DNA from: Sphingobacterium sp. B16(2022)
GTDB taxonomy: Bacteria > Bacteroidota > Bacteroidia > Sphingobacteriales > Sphingobacteriaceae
Length of the DNA stretch: 64,000 nucleotides
Assembly: GCF_012030425.1 (NCBI RefSeq)
Contig: NZ_JAAUVN010000001.1
Span: forward strand, 496,001-560,000
Direction of reading: 5' to 3'
In this document: piece after piece, positions 17,706-26,664 of the stretch
Position numbering within the stretch: position 1 is the first letter of the stretch
Layout of the letters: each line of letters opens with the position of its first letter
Made by a program: the position numbers and the translations under genes
Notes under the pieces: model-generated
The model's database searches: none
The model's input: the letters and a program-made list of their open reading frames with translations, nothing else
What the model was told of the DNA's origin: nothing

Positions 17706-19187
17706 ATGAGAAGAAAACCAATTACTATTCTAAGTTTATTACTGTCAGTAGGTGGTGCAGTTAGCTGTAACGATAATGACAAGATCGGTGACAATGCGGA
17801 AAAACCTCCTGTAGCCCATGTGGATAATTATTCAAAAGAACCCGTTTTTGTGTATGGGATGGCTGGCTTTGAAAATCTGAATATCACTTCGCTTATTTCC
17901 AGTTCGGATAAACTTGCCGGTTCTCCGGAATTTGTATTTGCAGGACAACCAGATGGTGCCGGATTTATGAAAGATCCGAATTCAAATGGTTTTTTGATGA
18001 TCACTAATCATGAGATTACGCAATCTGTATCACGGGTGTTTTTAGATAATAATTTTAAACCGGTTAAAGGTGAGTATATTATGGATGGTACTGGTGGCAC
18101 GACAAGACTTTGTTCTGCCACGCTGGCTACTCCCGAAGAGCATGGTTTTTCTGCTTTCTTAACTGCAGGTGAATCGGGTGAAGAAAGTATGGTCCACGAA
18201 CTGAGTCCTGTGGCTTCGACAGCACAACGCTCTGATAAAAATCGGGTTAAACCTGCTCTAGGTAAAGCTTCTATGGAAAATGCAGTACCGCTTCCCAAAG
18301 ATATATCTAATGGTAAAACGTACATTCTGATCGGTGAAGATCAGTCGTACAGCTCTAGCCATCAGTCTGCAGGACAGTTGATCATGTATGTATCCGATAA
18401 ACAGGGTGATCTGGATAATGGAAAACTATACGCTTTAAAGAGAACCAACAACGATTTTACGGAAACGAATATCAAAAAAGGTAGCTCGTATGAGGTTGAG
18501 TTTGTCGAGATTCCCAATGCTAAGAATCTAATGGGTAAAGAGATAAACAAAAAGAACATGGACAACAATGCCATTCGCTTTTCTCGTGTAGAAGATGTTG
18601 ATTACAGAAAAGGGGCCAACAATGGAAGAGAGATTTACTTTACTGCAACGGGACAGTCTGCCAACGGTAGTACTCCGACGGAAGGACTGACAATGTGGGG
18701 GCGTGTCTATAAGCTGAATCTGGATGCGAAAGATATGCTGAAAGGTAAGCTGGAAGTAATCGCTGAGGGTGACTCTGATCCAGGTAACAACCTGATTAAT
18801 CCCGATAACCTGTGTGTAACGGAGAACTACGTGTATATTCAGGAAGACGGCGATTCTTATTATACGGATGCTAAGCATGATTCTTATATCTGGCAATATA
18901 GTATGGCGACTAAAACTTATAAACCTTGGTTGAATATGAAGCACAACCGTAACGATGCTGACTGGCAAAAAAACTATAACCAGAGTGGCAATCTGAATAA
19001 GTTTGGTTCTTGGGAATTTGGTGCTATGGTTGATGTATCGCATCTGGTAGGGATACCGAATACCTTTGCGGTCAATATTCACTCACACACTTGGCAGAGC
19101 GATAAATTTGCAAATGCAGATGGATCGGGTGCTGTTATTAGCAAAGAAGGTGGGCAGGTTGTGCTTATCCGTAATGTACAAAAATAG
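17706..19187 (+). CDS. PhoX/DUF839-family lipoprotein phosphatase
   Basis: 493 aa with lipobox AVSC (C21), so periplasm- or surface-anchored. PhoX-type beta-propeller segments are visible: GFLMITNHE, the LYALKRTN strand, RVEDVDYR, GREIYFTATGQ and NPDNLCVTENYVYIQEDGD, the last resembling the acidic metal-site motif. PhoX enzymes are calcium/iron-dependent alkaline phosphatases freeing phosphate from organic esters. Assignment to the family is fair; activity is unproven. It is followed after a terminator by a cytochrome c peroxidase, and the two genes sit between copies of the SWIM-gene end. Confidence 0.78.
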   Translation: MRRKPITILSLLLSVGGAVSCNDNDKIGDNAEKPPVAHVDNYSKEPVFVYGMAGFENLNITSLISSSDKLAGSPEFVFAGQPDGAGFMKDPNSNGFLMITNHEITQSVSRVFLDNNFKPVKGEYIMDGTGGTTRLCSATLATPEEHGFSAFLTAGESGEESMVHELSPVASTAQRSDKNRVKPALGKASMENAVPLPKDISNGKTYILIGEDQSYSSSHQSAGQLIMYVSDKQGDLDNGKLYALKRTNNDFTETNIKKGSSYEVEFVEIPNAKNLMGKEINKKNMDNNAIRFSRVEDVDYRKGANNGREIYFTATGQSANGSTPTEGLTMWGRVYKLNLDAKDMLKGKLEVIAEGDSDPGNNLINPDNLCVTENYVYIQEDGDSYYTDAKHDSYIWQYSMATKTYKPWLNMKHNRNDADWQKNYNQSGNLNKFGSWEFGAMVDVSHLVGIPNTFAVNIHSHTWQSDKFANADGSGAVISKEGGQVVLIRNVQK

Positions 19188-19217
19188 CATTCTACATCTC
19201 GTCAAATCTTTATAAAT

Positions 19218-19252
19218 AGGTATCCTGCTCTTGTTGTAGGATACCTGTATTT
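19218..19252 (+). terminator. intrinsic terminator after PhoX-like gene
   Basis: 9-bp stem AGGTATCCT / AGGATACCT, 11-nt loop, followed by GTATTTTTT. It implies separate transcription of the peroxidase gene or partial read-through. Confidence 0.75.
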
Positions 19253-19332
19253 TTTAACGTCATAAATGGTGATGTAGATTGATATTACGATTGATTGAAG
19301 CCATTTTAATAGTGTACTAAAGAAAAAATAGA

Positions 19333-21126
19333 ATGAAAAATTGGATCGTATATGGTCTGTTTGCTATTGCCTTGTTAGCTGTTATGTGCAAAGGAAATAC
19401 TCAGGGTAACGATAAGGATCTCGAATTTCTGAGAACTTCTGTTTTGCAACAGAATGTGCATTTTGAAAAGCAGATTGATCAGCTTATAGCTTCTGTGGAG
19501 CGGAAAGATCCGTCGAGAAATTTACAGTCTCAATTTGATAGCATACGGTCGAATTATAAATCGATGGAATGGGCAGTTGCATATTTTATGCCCGAGACTG
19601 CACGTTTTTTGAATGGGCCCAATCTGGATGAAATTGAGATTGAAGAAAATGCGGTTATTGAAGCTGAAGGTTTACAGACTTTAGAGGAGTATTTTTACCC
19701 GGCATATGATGGTTCGCAGCAACAGGAAACCTTACGGTTTTTAAAAAAATTAAAGAACAAATCTTTAGCGATTGACACTTATTTTGAAGTAAATACGCTA
19801 TCCCTTCCTCAGGTTATGGAAGCGCTTCGTAATCAAATTTTCAGGGTCACGACGTTGGGAATTACAGGTTTTGATACTCCAGTATCGGGTCACGGACTGA
19901 AAGAATCAATAGCTGCGCTTAACGGTGTCGGAGATGCTCTCTTAATGATCAAGCCAATCGTAAAAAATGGGGATAAAATTGATTATATCCTGAACCTCAT
20001 CAAAGCCGCCAATAAAGAATTGGACAAGGTAAAGGATAAAGACAGTTTTGACTATCTGGTTTTTATCGATTTGCACCTTAATCGACTGTCTGATGCTTTA
20101 TTTGATTTTCGTACTACAGAAGGTATTGTTCCTCTAGATGTAAACCACCCGATAAATCCCGAAGCCTCAAACCTATTTAGTGAGAAAGCATTCAATCCTG
20201 ATTTTTTCGCGCCGTCGGAAAAACACAAAATGAGCGGAGTAAAGGTTGCTCTAGGTGCTAAACTGTTTCGTGAAAATATGCTCTCTGGTGATCAGAGTCG
20301 CTCCTGTATTTCTTGCCATCATCCTGAAAAAGCATTTTCTGATGGACTGAAAGTTCCGATGGCACTGTCAGGAATACCTATGGATCGTAATACTCCGTCT
20401 ATTTCCTATAGCAATTATCAGCATGGTCAATTCTGGGATATGCGTAGGGAAGACCTAGAAGGACAGAGTGTAGATGTGATTACAAATAAAGATGAGATGC
20501 ATGGTGACATGACGAAAATAGCGGCTCATCTCAATAAGGAGCATAGCTATAGCAGTGACTTCAAAAAAATCTATCAGACCGATACAATCGAGGGCTGGCA
20601 ACTGCAAAATGTACTAGCAAGTTATGTCCGCTCTTTGTCTGTATTCAGTTCGCCATTTGACCAGTACATGAAAGGGGATAAGCAGGCGATGACGCAGGAA
20701 CAGCGGGATGGTTTTAACCTGTTTATTGGAAAGGGAAAGTGTGCGACCTGTCATTTTATACCTTTGTTCAACGGTACCGTTCCTCCTGAATATAGCAAGA
20801 CCGAGTCTGAGGTACTAGGTGTGGCGACAGATTATACGAATAAAATATTGGATCCTGATAGGGGGAGAGGTCGTTATCATAGTACGGTAGATCAATTGCA
20901 GTATGCTTTTAAAACGCCTACTGTGCGCAACAGTAGTAAAACGGCTCCGTATATGCATAATGGTGGTTACACGACCTTAGAGCAGGTGATGGATTTTTAC
21001 AATAAAGGTGGTGGAAAGCAATTTGGATTTGCACTGGAAAACCAGACTTTACCGACAGATTCTTTGGAATTGACGGATCAGGAAACGGCTAAAATCATTG
21101 CTTTTATCAAGGCGCTGGATGATTAA
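19333..21126 (+). CDS. di-haem cytochrome c peroxidase (MauG/CcpA type) with N-terminal extension
   Basis: 597 aa, exported (hydrophobic N-terminus; Cys19 gives only a poor lipobox). Two haem-binding CxxCH motifs: SCISCHH (C325, C328, H329) and CATCHF (C470, C473, H474), in the usual order of bacterial cytochrome c peroxidases, with FKTPTVRNSSKTAPYMHNG before the C-terminus as in the family. Residues about 30-270 form an all-helical extension with YFMPETARFLNG, somewhat imelysin-like, which doubles the usual size. It would reduce hydrogen peroxide, or oxidise a partner, in the periplasm. Whether it works with the PhoX-like protein is unknown. Confidence 0.9.
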   Translation: MKNWIVYGLFAIALLAVMCKGNTQGNDKDLEFLRTSVLQQNVHFEKQIDQLIASVERKDPSRNLQSQFDSIRSNYKSMEWAVAYFMPETARFLNGPNLDEIEIEENAVIEAEGLQTLEEYFYPAYDGSQQQETLRFLKKLKNKSLAIDTYFEVNTLSLPQVMEALRNQIFRVTTLGITGFDTPVSGHGLKESIAALNGVGDALLMIKPIVKNGDKIDYILNLIKAANKELDKVKDKDSFDYLVFIDLHLNRLSDALFDFRTTEGIVPLDVNHPINPEASNLFSEKAFNPDFFAPSEKHKMSGVKVALGAKLFRENMLSGDQSRSCISCHHPEKAFSDGLKVPMALSGIPMDRNTPSISYSNYQHGQFWDMRREDLEGQSVDVITNKDEMHGDMTKIAAHLNKEHSYSSDFKKIYQTDTIEGWQLQNVLASYVRSLSVFSSPFDQYMKGDKQAMTQEQRDGFNLFIGKGKCATCHFIPLFNGTVPPEYSKTESEVLGVATDYTNKILDPDRGRGRYHSTVDQLQYAFKTPTVRNSSKTAPYMHNGGYTTLEQVMDFYNKGGGKQFGFALENQTLPTDSLELTDQETAKIIAFIKALDD

Positions 21127-21173
21127 TGATCGTGATACGGCTTTTACCTGAACTGTCACCATATAACTACCGT

Positions 21174-21349
21174 AATTTGTCAAAAATACGCCAAGCTACA
21201 TCGAAGCCAGAGTTGAAGGTTCGGGTGTAAAACATACCGTGATAATTGCTGGAGACAAATAGCAATGTACCTGCGACTGGTTTACCAATCATCAAGGAAA
21301 ACGCGGACTGTGTAAATATATCTTGGCGGTAAAAATGCTAAATGGTTAG
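21174..21349 (+). pseudogene. decayed 3' copy of SWIM zinc-finger gene
   Basis: Ungapped copy of the last 58 codons and stop of the gene at 16030-17364. Of 14 differences, 11 are silent; the three others are Asn to Ser, a Gln codon changed to TAG (KQQ becomes K-stop-Q), and the zinc-ligand His of the CxH changed to Tyr. It has no start and no upstream part. Similarity continues through a degraded terminator hairpin (GATGCTTCC / GGAAAGCATC, 21419-21443). Confidence 0.9.
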
Positions 21350-21446
21350 TCTTGTATTCAGAAGGATAAAGCTTTGGTGAAAACAAACATCAAAGCTTTG
21401 CAGTTATTATAAAGAAAAGATGCTTCCTTAATCGGAAAGCATCTTT

Positions 21447-21900
21447 TCACGTTTATTACAGCTCTATTTGGTTAATTTTTACTCTTCTGTATCTTCATTC
21501 TTCCCCACAACTATTTCTTATTTTAACGTGTAAACGGCAAGGAAATATTTGCTGTTATGTTATTTATTTGAGAGAAATCTGATGTCATTTATGTCGTTAA
21601 GCATCTCGGAAAAGATGAAATGATTTAAATTATAGCTTAAACCTATCCCTGTAATTTATTGCTGTCTTTCAATGCAGATGCAAAGGGAATGCATTCACCA
21701 TACGCCCTAGTTTTTATTGAAAAATTAGTTGTTATCCTAAAATTTATTGTATCTTAGAAATATTATGTAGTACATAAATATAACCAATAACCTTGTAACT
21801 AACGTGGGTAAGATTAGATAAGACCGTAAAGAATGTGATCAAAGTGGATTTTCTAGTTACAATTTATAGTGAGCACTTTTTAAATTTTTAAATAATCATT
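21447..21900 (+). other. intergenic region before GH16 gene
   Basis: AT-rich, no ORF or repeat. A possible promoter is TTG (21729-21731), 18 nt, then TATCTTAG (21750-21757, 7 of 8 matches to TAnnTTTG), giving a leader of about 140 nt. Confidence 0.3.
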
Positions 21901-23172
21901 ATGAACAGAAAAACCCTAAATTTTATGGCAGCTGGTTCTTTGCTAGCTGTTTGCAGTATTCATGTATCCTGCAGCAAAGAACATGTGAACCAATCAACTG
22001 ATCAATTGTTAAATGTGTCAAAAACAAAAGCGGTTGCGATTACCGCTTCCGTACAAAGTTTATCCGATTATGAATTAATTTGGTCGGATGAATTCAATAC
22101 GGTAGGGGGCTTTGACAACAGTAAATGGAGCTATGCCGAACGCGGTACTGTAGCCTGGAACAAGTATATGACGCATACATCTGATTATGTTTCGCAAGAT
22201 GGTAATAATCTCGTGCTGCGCATGGACAATGCTGTGATTCCAACAGATCCGGTTCCGTATCATAGTGGCGGTGTTAAATCACAGAGTAAATTCAGTATGA
22301 CCTTTGGTAAAGTAGAGGTCAGGGCAAAATTTACCCAAGGAAGGGGTTCGTGGCCAGCGATATGGATGATGCCAGAACCTGCAACGGCTTATGCCGGATG
22401 GCCGGGATGTGGTGAAATCGATATTATGGAGCATGTCAATAATGAGATGGTCGTGCATCAATCGGTGCATAATGCGACCGTAACAGGTTCTGGGGGAGGT
22501 ACCAGTGCGACACATTCTACAAACTATAATGCAGCAGACTATAATATTTATGGTCTCGAGTGGAGCCCGAATGCGCTCAAATTTTTTGTTAATAATACCC
22601 TTCAGTATACGTATACGAAGGCCACTGGAGCGACCTGGCAACAATGGCCATTTGATGTTCCTTTTTATTTAATTTTAAATCAAGCTGGTGGAGCGGGTTG
22701 GCCTGGTGCTATTACGAACGCGGATTTGCCGTTTAATATGCAAGTGGATTATGTACGTGTTTATAATCTGCCTATCTTTTACAATGGTGGGTTTGAAACA
22801 GGTACACTTTCGCCTTGGACTTCTTGGGGTGGCAATGCGGCGATTGTTAATTCCAATATGCGTACAGGTTTAAAATGTATTCAATTGACGGGGGGAGCAA
22901 ATGCTGTTGAACAGTATTTAACGGGACTGCAACCTAATACGACCTATCGGTTTTCTGGATATGGTAAAGTTGCCGCTGCTGGACAACAGGTGTTACTTGG
23001 GGTTAAAGGTTATGGCGGCGCTGCTGTCGATGCGGCCTTTAATACAACTGCATACAGCAATAATTCCGTTACTTTTACAACGGGAGCGACACAAACAACG
23101 GCAACTTTATACTTTTATAAGGCTGGTACCGGAACTGTTTACGGAGATGATTTTACTTTAGAAAAATTATAA
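21901..23172 (+). CDS. GH16 beta-glucanase lipoprotein with C-terminal carbohydrate-binding domain
   Basis: 423 aa, lipobox HVSC (C24). The GH16 catalytic motif ExDxxE is intact as EIDIMEH (nucleophile E172, D174, acid/base E177), inside a beta-jelly-roll spanning about residues 58-280 with typical WSDEF, GKVEVRAKF and WPAIWM segments. Residues about 288-423 look like a CBM4/9-like binding module (NGGFETG, TTYRFSGYGK, GDDFTLEK). The overall build is that of laminarinases (beta-1,3-glucan). With the GH76 locus it would allow attack on fungal wall glucan and mannan; substrate is inferred. Confidence 0.9.
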   Translation: MNRKTLNFMAAGSLLAVCSIHVSCSKEHVNQSTDQLLNVSKTKAVAITASVQSLSDYELIWSDEFNTVGGFDNSKWSYAERGTVAWNKYMTHTSDYVSQDGNNLVLRMDNAVIPTDPVPYHSGGVKSQSKFSMTFGKVEVRAKFTQGRGSWPAIWMMPEPATAYAGWPGCGEIDIMEHVNNEMVVHQSVHNATVTGSGGGTSATHSTNYNAADYNIYGLEWSPNALKFFVNNTLQYTYTKATGATWQQWPFDVPFYLILNQAGGAGWPGAITNADLPFNMQVDYVRVYNLPIFYNGGFETGTLSPWTSWGGNAAIVNSNMRTGLKCIQLTGGANAVEQYLTGLQPNTTYRFSGYGKVAAAGQQVLLGVKGYGGAAVDAAFNTTAYSNNSVTFTTGATQTTATLYFYKAGTGTVYGDDFTLEKL

Positions 23173-23236
23173 CAAAGAGTCGATGTGAACTAAATGGAGC
23201 CTTGTTTGTATCTTTTGTATACATAACGTTCATGAT

Positions 23237-23605
23237 ATGCTTAAAGTTATTCAAAATCTGCCTGAACATGTGTTTGGCGTTCGTGCAAGTGGAGAGGTCA
23301 CCAAAGATGATTTAAAAGATGTTTTATTGCCGGGCCTGGAATCCTTAGCCAATCAATATAAAGAGATCTACTATCTTTTGGTATTGGATACCGATGTGCA
23401 GAACTTTACTGCAGGTGCCTGGGTGCAGGATCTGGTAGCAGGAGTGAAGCACTTTACAGATTGGAAGAAGATGGCTATCGTAACCGATCAAAAAGCGGTA
23501 GAAAAATTTACGGATGCCTTTAGTTACATCAGTCCGGGCGAAGCTAAGGGCTATGAACTCCGTGAGCTACAAGATGCGATCGATTGGTTGAGTATTAAAA
23601 AATAA
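23237..23605 (+). CDS. SpoIIAA-like (STAS-fold) small protein
   Basis: 122 aa, cytoplasmic. It matches the SpoIIAA-like/DUF3478 pattern: early RASGEVTKDDL, central LLVLDTD, then WKKMAIVTDQ and a C-terminal helix DAIDWL. Lipid- or protein-binding roles are suggested for this fold; the function here is unknown. It follows GH16 by 64 bp without a clear terminator but is probably unrelated in role. Confidence 0.8.
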   Translation: MLKVIQNLPEHVFGVRASGEVTKDDLKDVLLPGLESLANQYKEIYYLLVLDTDVQNFTAGAWVQDLVAGVKHFTDWKKMAIVTDQKAVEKFTDAFSYISPGEAKGYELRELQDAIDWLSIKK

Positions 23606-23775
23606 GTGCATGTGCTGAAGGCATTACCTGCGGGGTTAGCTCTTGAAATCACAATTTTTCCAATCTTATTTATTACACTCAAAATTGGAAAAGGAACAAT
23701 TGAGGTTCTGCAAAATTCCATTCAAAGCAATTTAAGGCACTCAAGTGTTGCGCGAAAAGCTGTACAGGTAAAAAG

Positions 23776-23832
23776 AAATATACTAAAAAGCGTAATAGCA
23801 ACTTTGTTGCTATTACGCTTTTTAGTATATTT
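23776..23832. repeat. 57-bp perfect inverted repeat (27-bp arms, TTT loop)
   Basis: Arms 23776-23802 and 23806-23832 are exactly complementary. Innermost part GCAAC-TTT-GTTGC; the middle part GCGTAATA / TATTACGC, then runs of A and T. It could act as a terminator for the SpoIIAA-like gene, but it also contains a complete promoter (loop T's plus G form the -33 TTTG; the distal right arm forms the -7), suggesting a repressor-binding site. Confidence 0.97.
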
Positions 23833-23833
23833 G
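23803..23833 (+). promoter_or_regulatory. perfect Bacteroidota promoter embedded in hairpin
   Basis: TTTG (23803-23806), 19 nt, TATATTTG (23826-23833): an exact match to the -33/-7 consensus of the primary sigma factor of Bacteroidota. The next start codon (GTG 23838) lies 4 nt downstream, so the mRNA would be leaderless or nearly so. Confidence 0.7.
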
Positions 23834-23837
23834 CCTT

Positions 23838-24221
23838 GTGCTGATACATAAACAAATCCAATCTAGAAGTTTAAAAGCGAATCTTATCGTTTTTTTGTAT
23901 CTCTATTGGATTGTCTGTAGTATATTTTTTCTACATATCCATGTTCTAAAATCGGGTGAAGTTATACAGCATAAGCATCCTTATCCGATTACAAAGAAGG
24001 GGAATGATCACCATAGTGAGAATGAAATTCGGACCTTTAGTTCTGATTATCTTTTTGAGTTTTCCGAAGGGCCTGTTTATCATAACCTAAATCCATTTTT
24101 TACACTGTGGGGTGTTTTATGGAAATTTCCAATCGATCTTTATGAAATTTCGCAGTCTTTAGTTCCGACCTTCCCGCGAGGTCCCCCAATCTTCATCAAT
24201 TATATTACTATAGTGCTGTAG
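23838..24221 (+). CDS. small His-rich single-span membrane protein upstream of TonB receptor
   Basis: 127 aa from a GTG; no ATG is available before the membrane segment, and the promoter position fits this start. One hydrophobic helix (about residues 14-33) is followed by HIHVLKSGEVIQHKHPYP (H33, H35, H44, H46) and later NDHHSEN (H58, H59), a plausible metal-binding cluster on the outer face. The remainder is unrecognised. It sits 76 bp upstream of a ZnuD-like TonB receptor under the hairpin promoter. I infer a metal-uptake role (zinc first choice, copper or haem possible); the family has no name I can give. Confidence 0.6.
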   Translation: MLIHKQIQSRSLKANLIVFLYLYWIVCSIFFLHIHVLKSGEVIQHKHPYPITKKGNDHHSENEIRTFSSDYLFEFSEGPVYHNLNPFFTLWGVLWKFPIDLYEISQSLVPTFPRGPPIFINYITIVL

Positions 24222-24297
24222 CACCATTTCATTTTCTGGTTTTTTACGATTTTAAAATGCTTTGTCATTGCTAATAATGATGAAGTAATGAATATAT

Positions 24298-26583
24298 ATG
24301 ATGAAGAAATTTTTATTTTTTGCTTTGTCGGTTATTGCTACGTTTAATAGTTACGGGCAGACGGACAGCAAGCATACCGGGCGCATTTTGGATGACAAAA
24401 AGGGGGCGCCGATAGCAGGGATTACTATTAAAGTACCGGACCTTAAGCTGGAGCTCGTTTCGGATCAGAACGGTGGGTTTATCATCCCCCCGAAATATAA
24501 GGGGCAACATTTGGTGGAATTTAGCGGTGTCGGTTACCAGACGCGAAGTTTGAAAATTGATTTGGGTAGTCATGATGTACTTTCAATTCCATTAAGTCCA
24601 AGCAATTTAACGCTAGATGAGGTCATTGTAACGAGTGCGGCGATCAGCTCAAGCAGTAAAAAAAATAGCACTTCAATCGCTGTTGTGGGCAAACAGCAAT
24701 TATTGGAGCCAGCGACGAATGCAATAGAAGGTTTGGCGAGGCTAGTGCCGGGGGTAGCGGCGATTACGACTGGGTCATCTATCGCGAAGCCTGTAATACG
24801 GGGGCTATCATCCAACCGGGTTGTGACGATCAGCAACGGGGTCAAGCAGCAGGGAAATCAGTGGGGCGATGAGCACGGGATCGAGATCGATCAATATGGT
24901 GCAGATCGTGTCGAAGTATTGCGGGGTGCGGCATCTTTGATGTATGGATCCGATGCACTAGGAGGGGTGATCAATTTTTTGGAGCCCCTTGTTCCGCAAA
25001 GTGGGGAAGTTAAAGGCGAGGTATTATCCAATTATTCGACCAACGGCGGATTAAGTGCCAGTTCTGCTATGTTGACAGGTAATCAAAATGGATTTGTCTG
25101 GAGAGGAAGAGGAACTTATAAAAATGCTTATTCATTCAAGACCCCTACAGGTTATTTTCCAAACTCAGGTTTTAATGAAACGAATTTCAGCGCCATGTTT
25201 GGGCTTAATAAATCTTGGGGTTATTCCCATGTAAACGCATCTTTTTTTCGCAATAATATTGGATTTTATGAACCTGCTTTTGATAGCCAGGGTAATTATA
25301 TCGATGCGGCAGGGAATCGTTTTACGGATCGAGATTTTAAAAATAGAAGCCTGGAGTTTCCGAAACAGGATATCCGACATACAAAGCTTTCCTGGAATAA
25401 TCAGCTTATTTTAGATCAGGGATCATTAAAATTTGATCTTGGTTATCAGAACAACCAGCGTCGAGAACATGATAATCCTGTTCCCAATCTCTTTTTGGAT
25501 CTGCATACATTAACCCTTGATGCGAAGTATACTGTCAATGAATTTCAGGGATGGCAGCCAGCTTTTGGGATCAGTGCCGAACATGCTAAAAATTCCAATA
25601 AAGGGGCTGAGTTTTTGCTTCCCGATTACCAGAGTTTTGGTGCGGGGGCTTTTGGGTATCTTAAAAAGACCTGGGATAACACAACAGTTAATGCTGGTGT
25701 GCGCTATGATTATCGTGTCAATGATGGTGATGGATATGTCAAAGATGGCGAAACATTTGAAAAGTATAAAAATCATTTTTCGAACGTTAGTTTTGCTACG
25801 GGTCTAACGCATCAAGTGAGTCCGTATATTAATTTAAAAGCCAATTTAGGGAATGCTTTTCGATCTCCCAATCCGGCAGAACTTAGTTCAAATGGTGTCC
25901 ATGAGGGAACGTTCCGGTATGAAATCGGTAATACGGCTCTGAAGCCCGAAAAAAGTTATCAGGCGGATATCAGTATATACTACGATCGGGGTATATTTAA
26001 TGGAAGTATCAGTCTTTATTCTAACCTGATCAAAGATTATATCTACATCTCATCACGGCCTGGTGATGAAACAGCCGATGGGATGGCAATTTACCGGTAC
26101 GGTCAGGTTGATGCACAGCTGAATGGATTTGAAGGAGATTTTAATATAACCTTATTCCGCTATCTTACTTTTAACAATATATTCTCATACACGTATGCTA
26201 AAAATAAGACCCTGGATAGACCTTTACCTTTTATTCCAGCAGGACAGTTCAAAAATAGCCTGAAATATAGCCCGGAAATAAAAGGACTGTCGGCAAGCTA
26301 TTTGAAAGTCGGTATTGATAACTTTTTTGCGCAACGACGCGTAGACCGTGAATTTGAAACCAGTGTGTCAGGATATACTTTGTTAAATGCTTCTTTAGGA
26401 ACGACATTTAAGATCAGGGGATTAAATATACAAACGTATGTTGCTGGAAATAATTTGCTTGATAAAAAATATTACGATGCATTGAGCCGTCTGAGACCCG
26501 GCAGATTAGATCATCACGACCTCTCATTGGGTGTCTATAATCCGGGGCGAAATGTTACTTTTGGCCTGATTACATCTTTCTAA
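24298..26583 (+). CDS. TonB-dependent receptor, ZnuD-like (metal uptake)
   Basis: 761 aa. Signal peptide cleaved near residue 20, a carboxypeptidase-regulatory-like domain (about 25-100), TonB box LDEVIVTS (106-113), plug with PVIRGLSSNRVVTISNG and GNQWGDEHG (186-194), then a barrel ending TSF. The WGDEHG segment and the following RVEVLRGAASLMYGSDALGG resemble zinc receptor ZnuD more than siderophore receptors. It probably imports a metal ion or small metal complex. It follows the His-rich small protein, likely in one operon, and ends at a strong terminator. Confidence 0.85.
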   Translation: MMKKFLFFALSVIATFNSYGQTDSKHTGRILDDKKGAPIAGITIKVPDLKLELVSDQNGGFIIPPKYKGQHLVEFSGVGYQTRSLKIDLGSHDVLSIPLSPSNLTLDEVIVTSAAISSSSKKNSTSIAVVGKQQLLEPATNAIEGLARLVPGVAAITTGSSIAKPVIRGLSSNRVVTISNGVKQQGNQWGDEHGIEIDQYGADRVEVLRGAASLMYGSDALGGVINFLEPLVPQSGEVKGEVLSNYSTNGGLSASSAMLTGNQNGFVWRGRGTYKNAYSFKTPTGYFPNSGFNETNFSAMFGLNKSWGYSHVNASFFRNNIGFYEPAFDSQGNYIDAAGNRFTDRDFKNRSLEFPKQDIRHTKLSWNNQLILDQGSLKFDLGYQNNQRREHDNPVPNLFLDLHTLTLDAKYTVNEFQGWQPAFGISAEHAKNSNKGAEFLLPDYQSFGAGAFGYLKKTWDNTTVNAGVRYDYRVNDGDGYVKDGETFEKYKNHFSNVSFATGLTHQVSPYINLKANLGNAFRSPNPAELSSNGVHEGTFRYEIGNTALKPEKSYQADISIYYDRGIFNGSISLYSNLIKDYIYISSRPGDETADGMAIYRYGQVDAQLNGFEGDFNITLFRYLTFNNIFSYTYAKNKTLDRPLPFIPAGQFKNSLKYSPEIKGLSASYLKVGIDNFFAQRRVDREFETSVSGYTLLNASLGTTFKIRGLNIQTYVAGNNLLDKKYYDALSRLRPGRLDHHDLSLGVYNPGRNVTFGLITSF

Positions 26584-26587
26584 AACC

Positions 26588-26621
26588 ACAAAAGTGGAAG
26601 TAGGGATGCTTCCACTTTTGT
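26588..26621. terminator. bidirectional intrinsic terminator
   Basis: 13-bp stem ACAAAAGTGGAAG / CTTCCACTTTTGT, 8-nt loop, between convergent genes. Confidence 0.8.
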
Positions 26622-26664
26622 AATCACAATAATCTTTTTTCTCCTTCGATCCAGCTCGTATGAA

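Noticed and set aside
17706..21126. Transposon or integron carrying the PhoX/peroxidase genes
   Set aside because: No transposase, integrase, target-site duplication or terminal inverted repeats were seen; only the SWIM-gene copy.
23606..23851. ORFs across the hairpin on both strands
   Set aside because: Both read the same inverted repeat (KSVIATLLLLRFLVY-like in each direction), an effect of the palindrome, not real genes.
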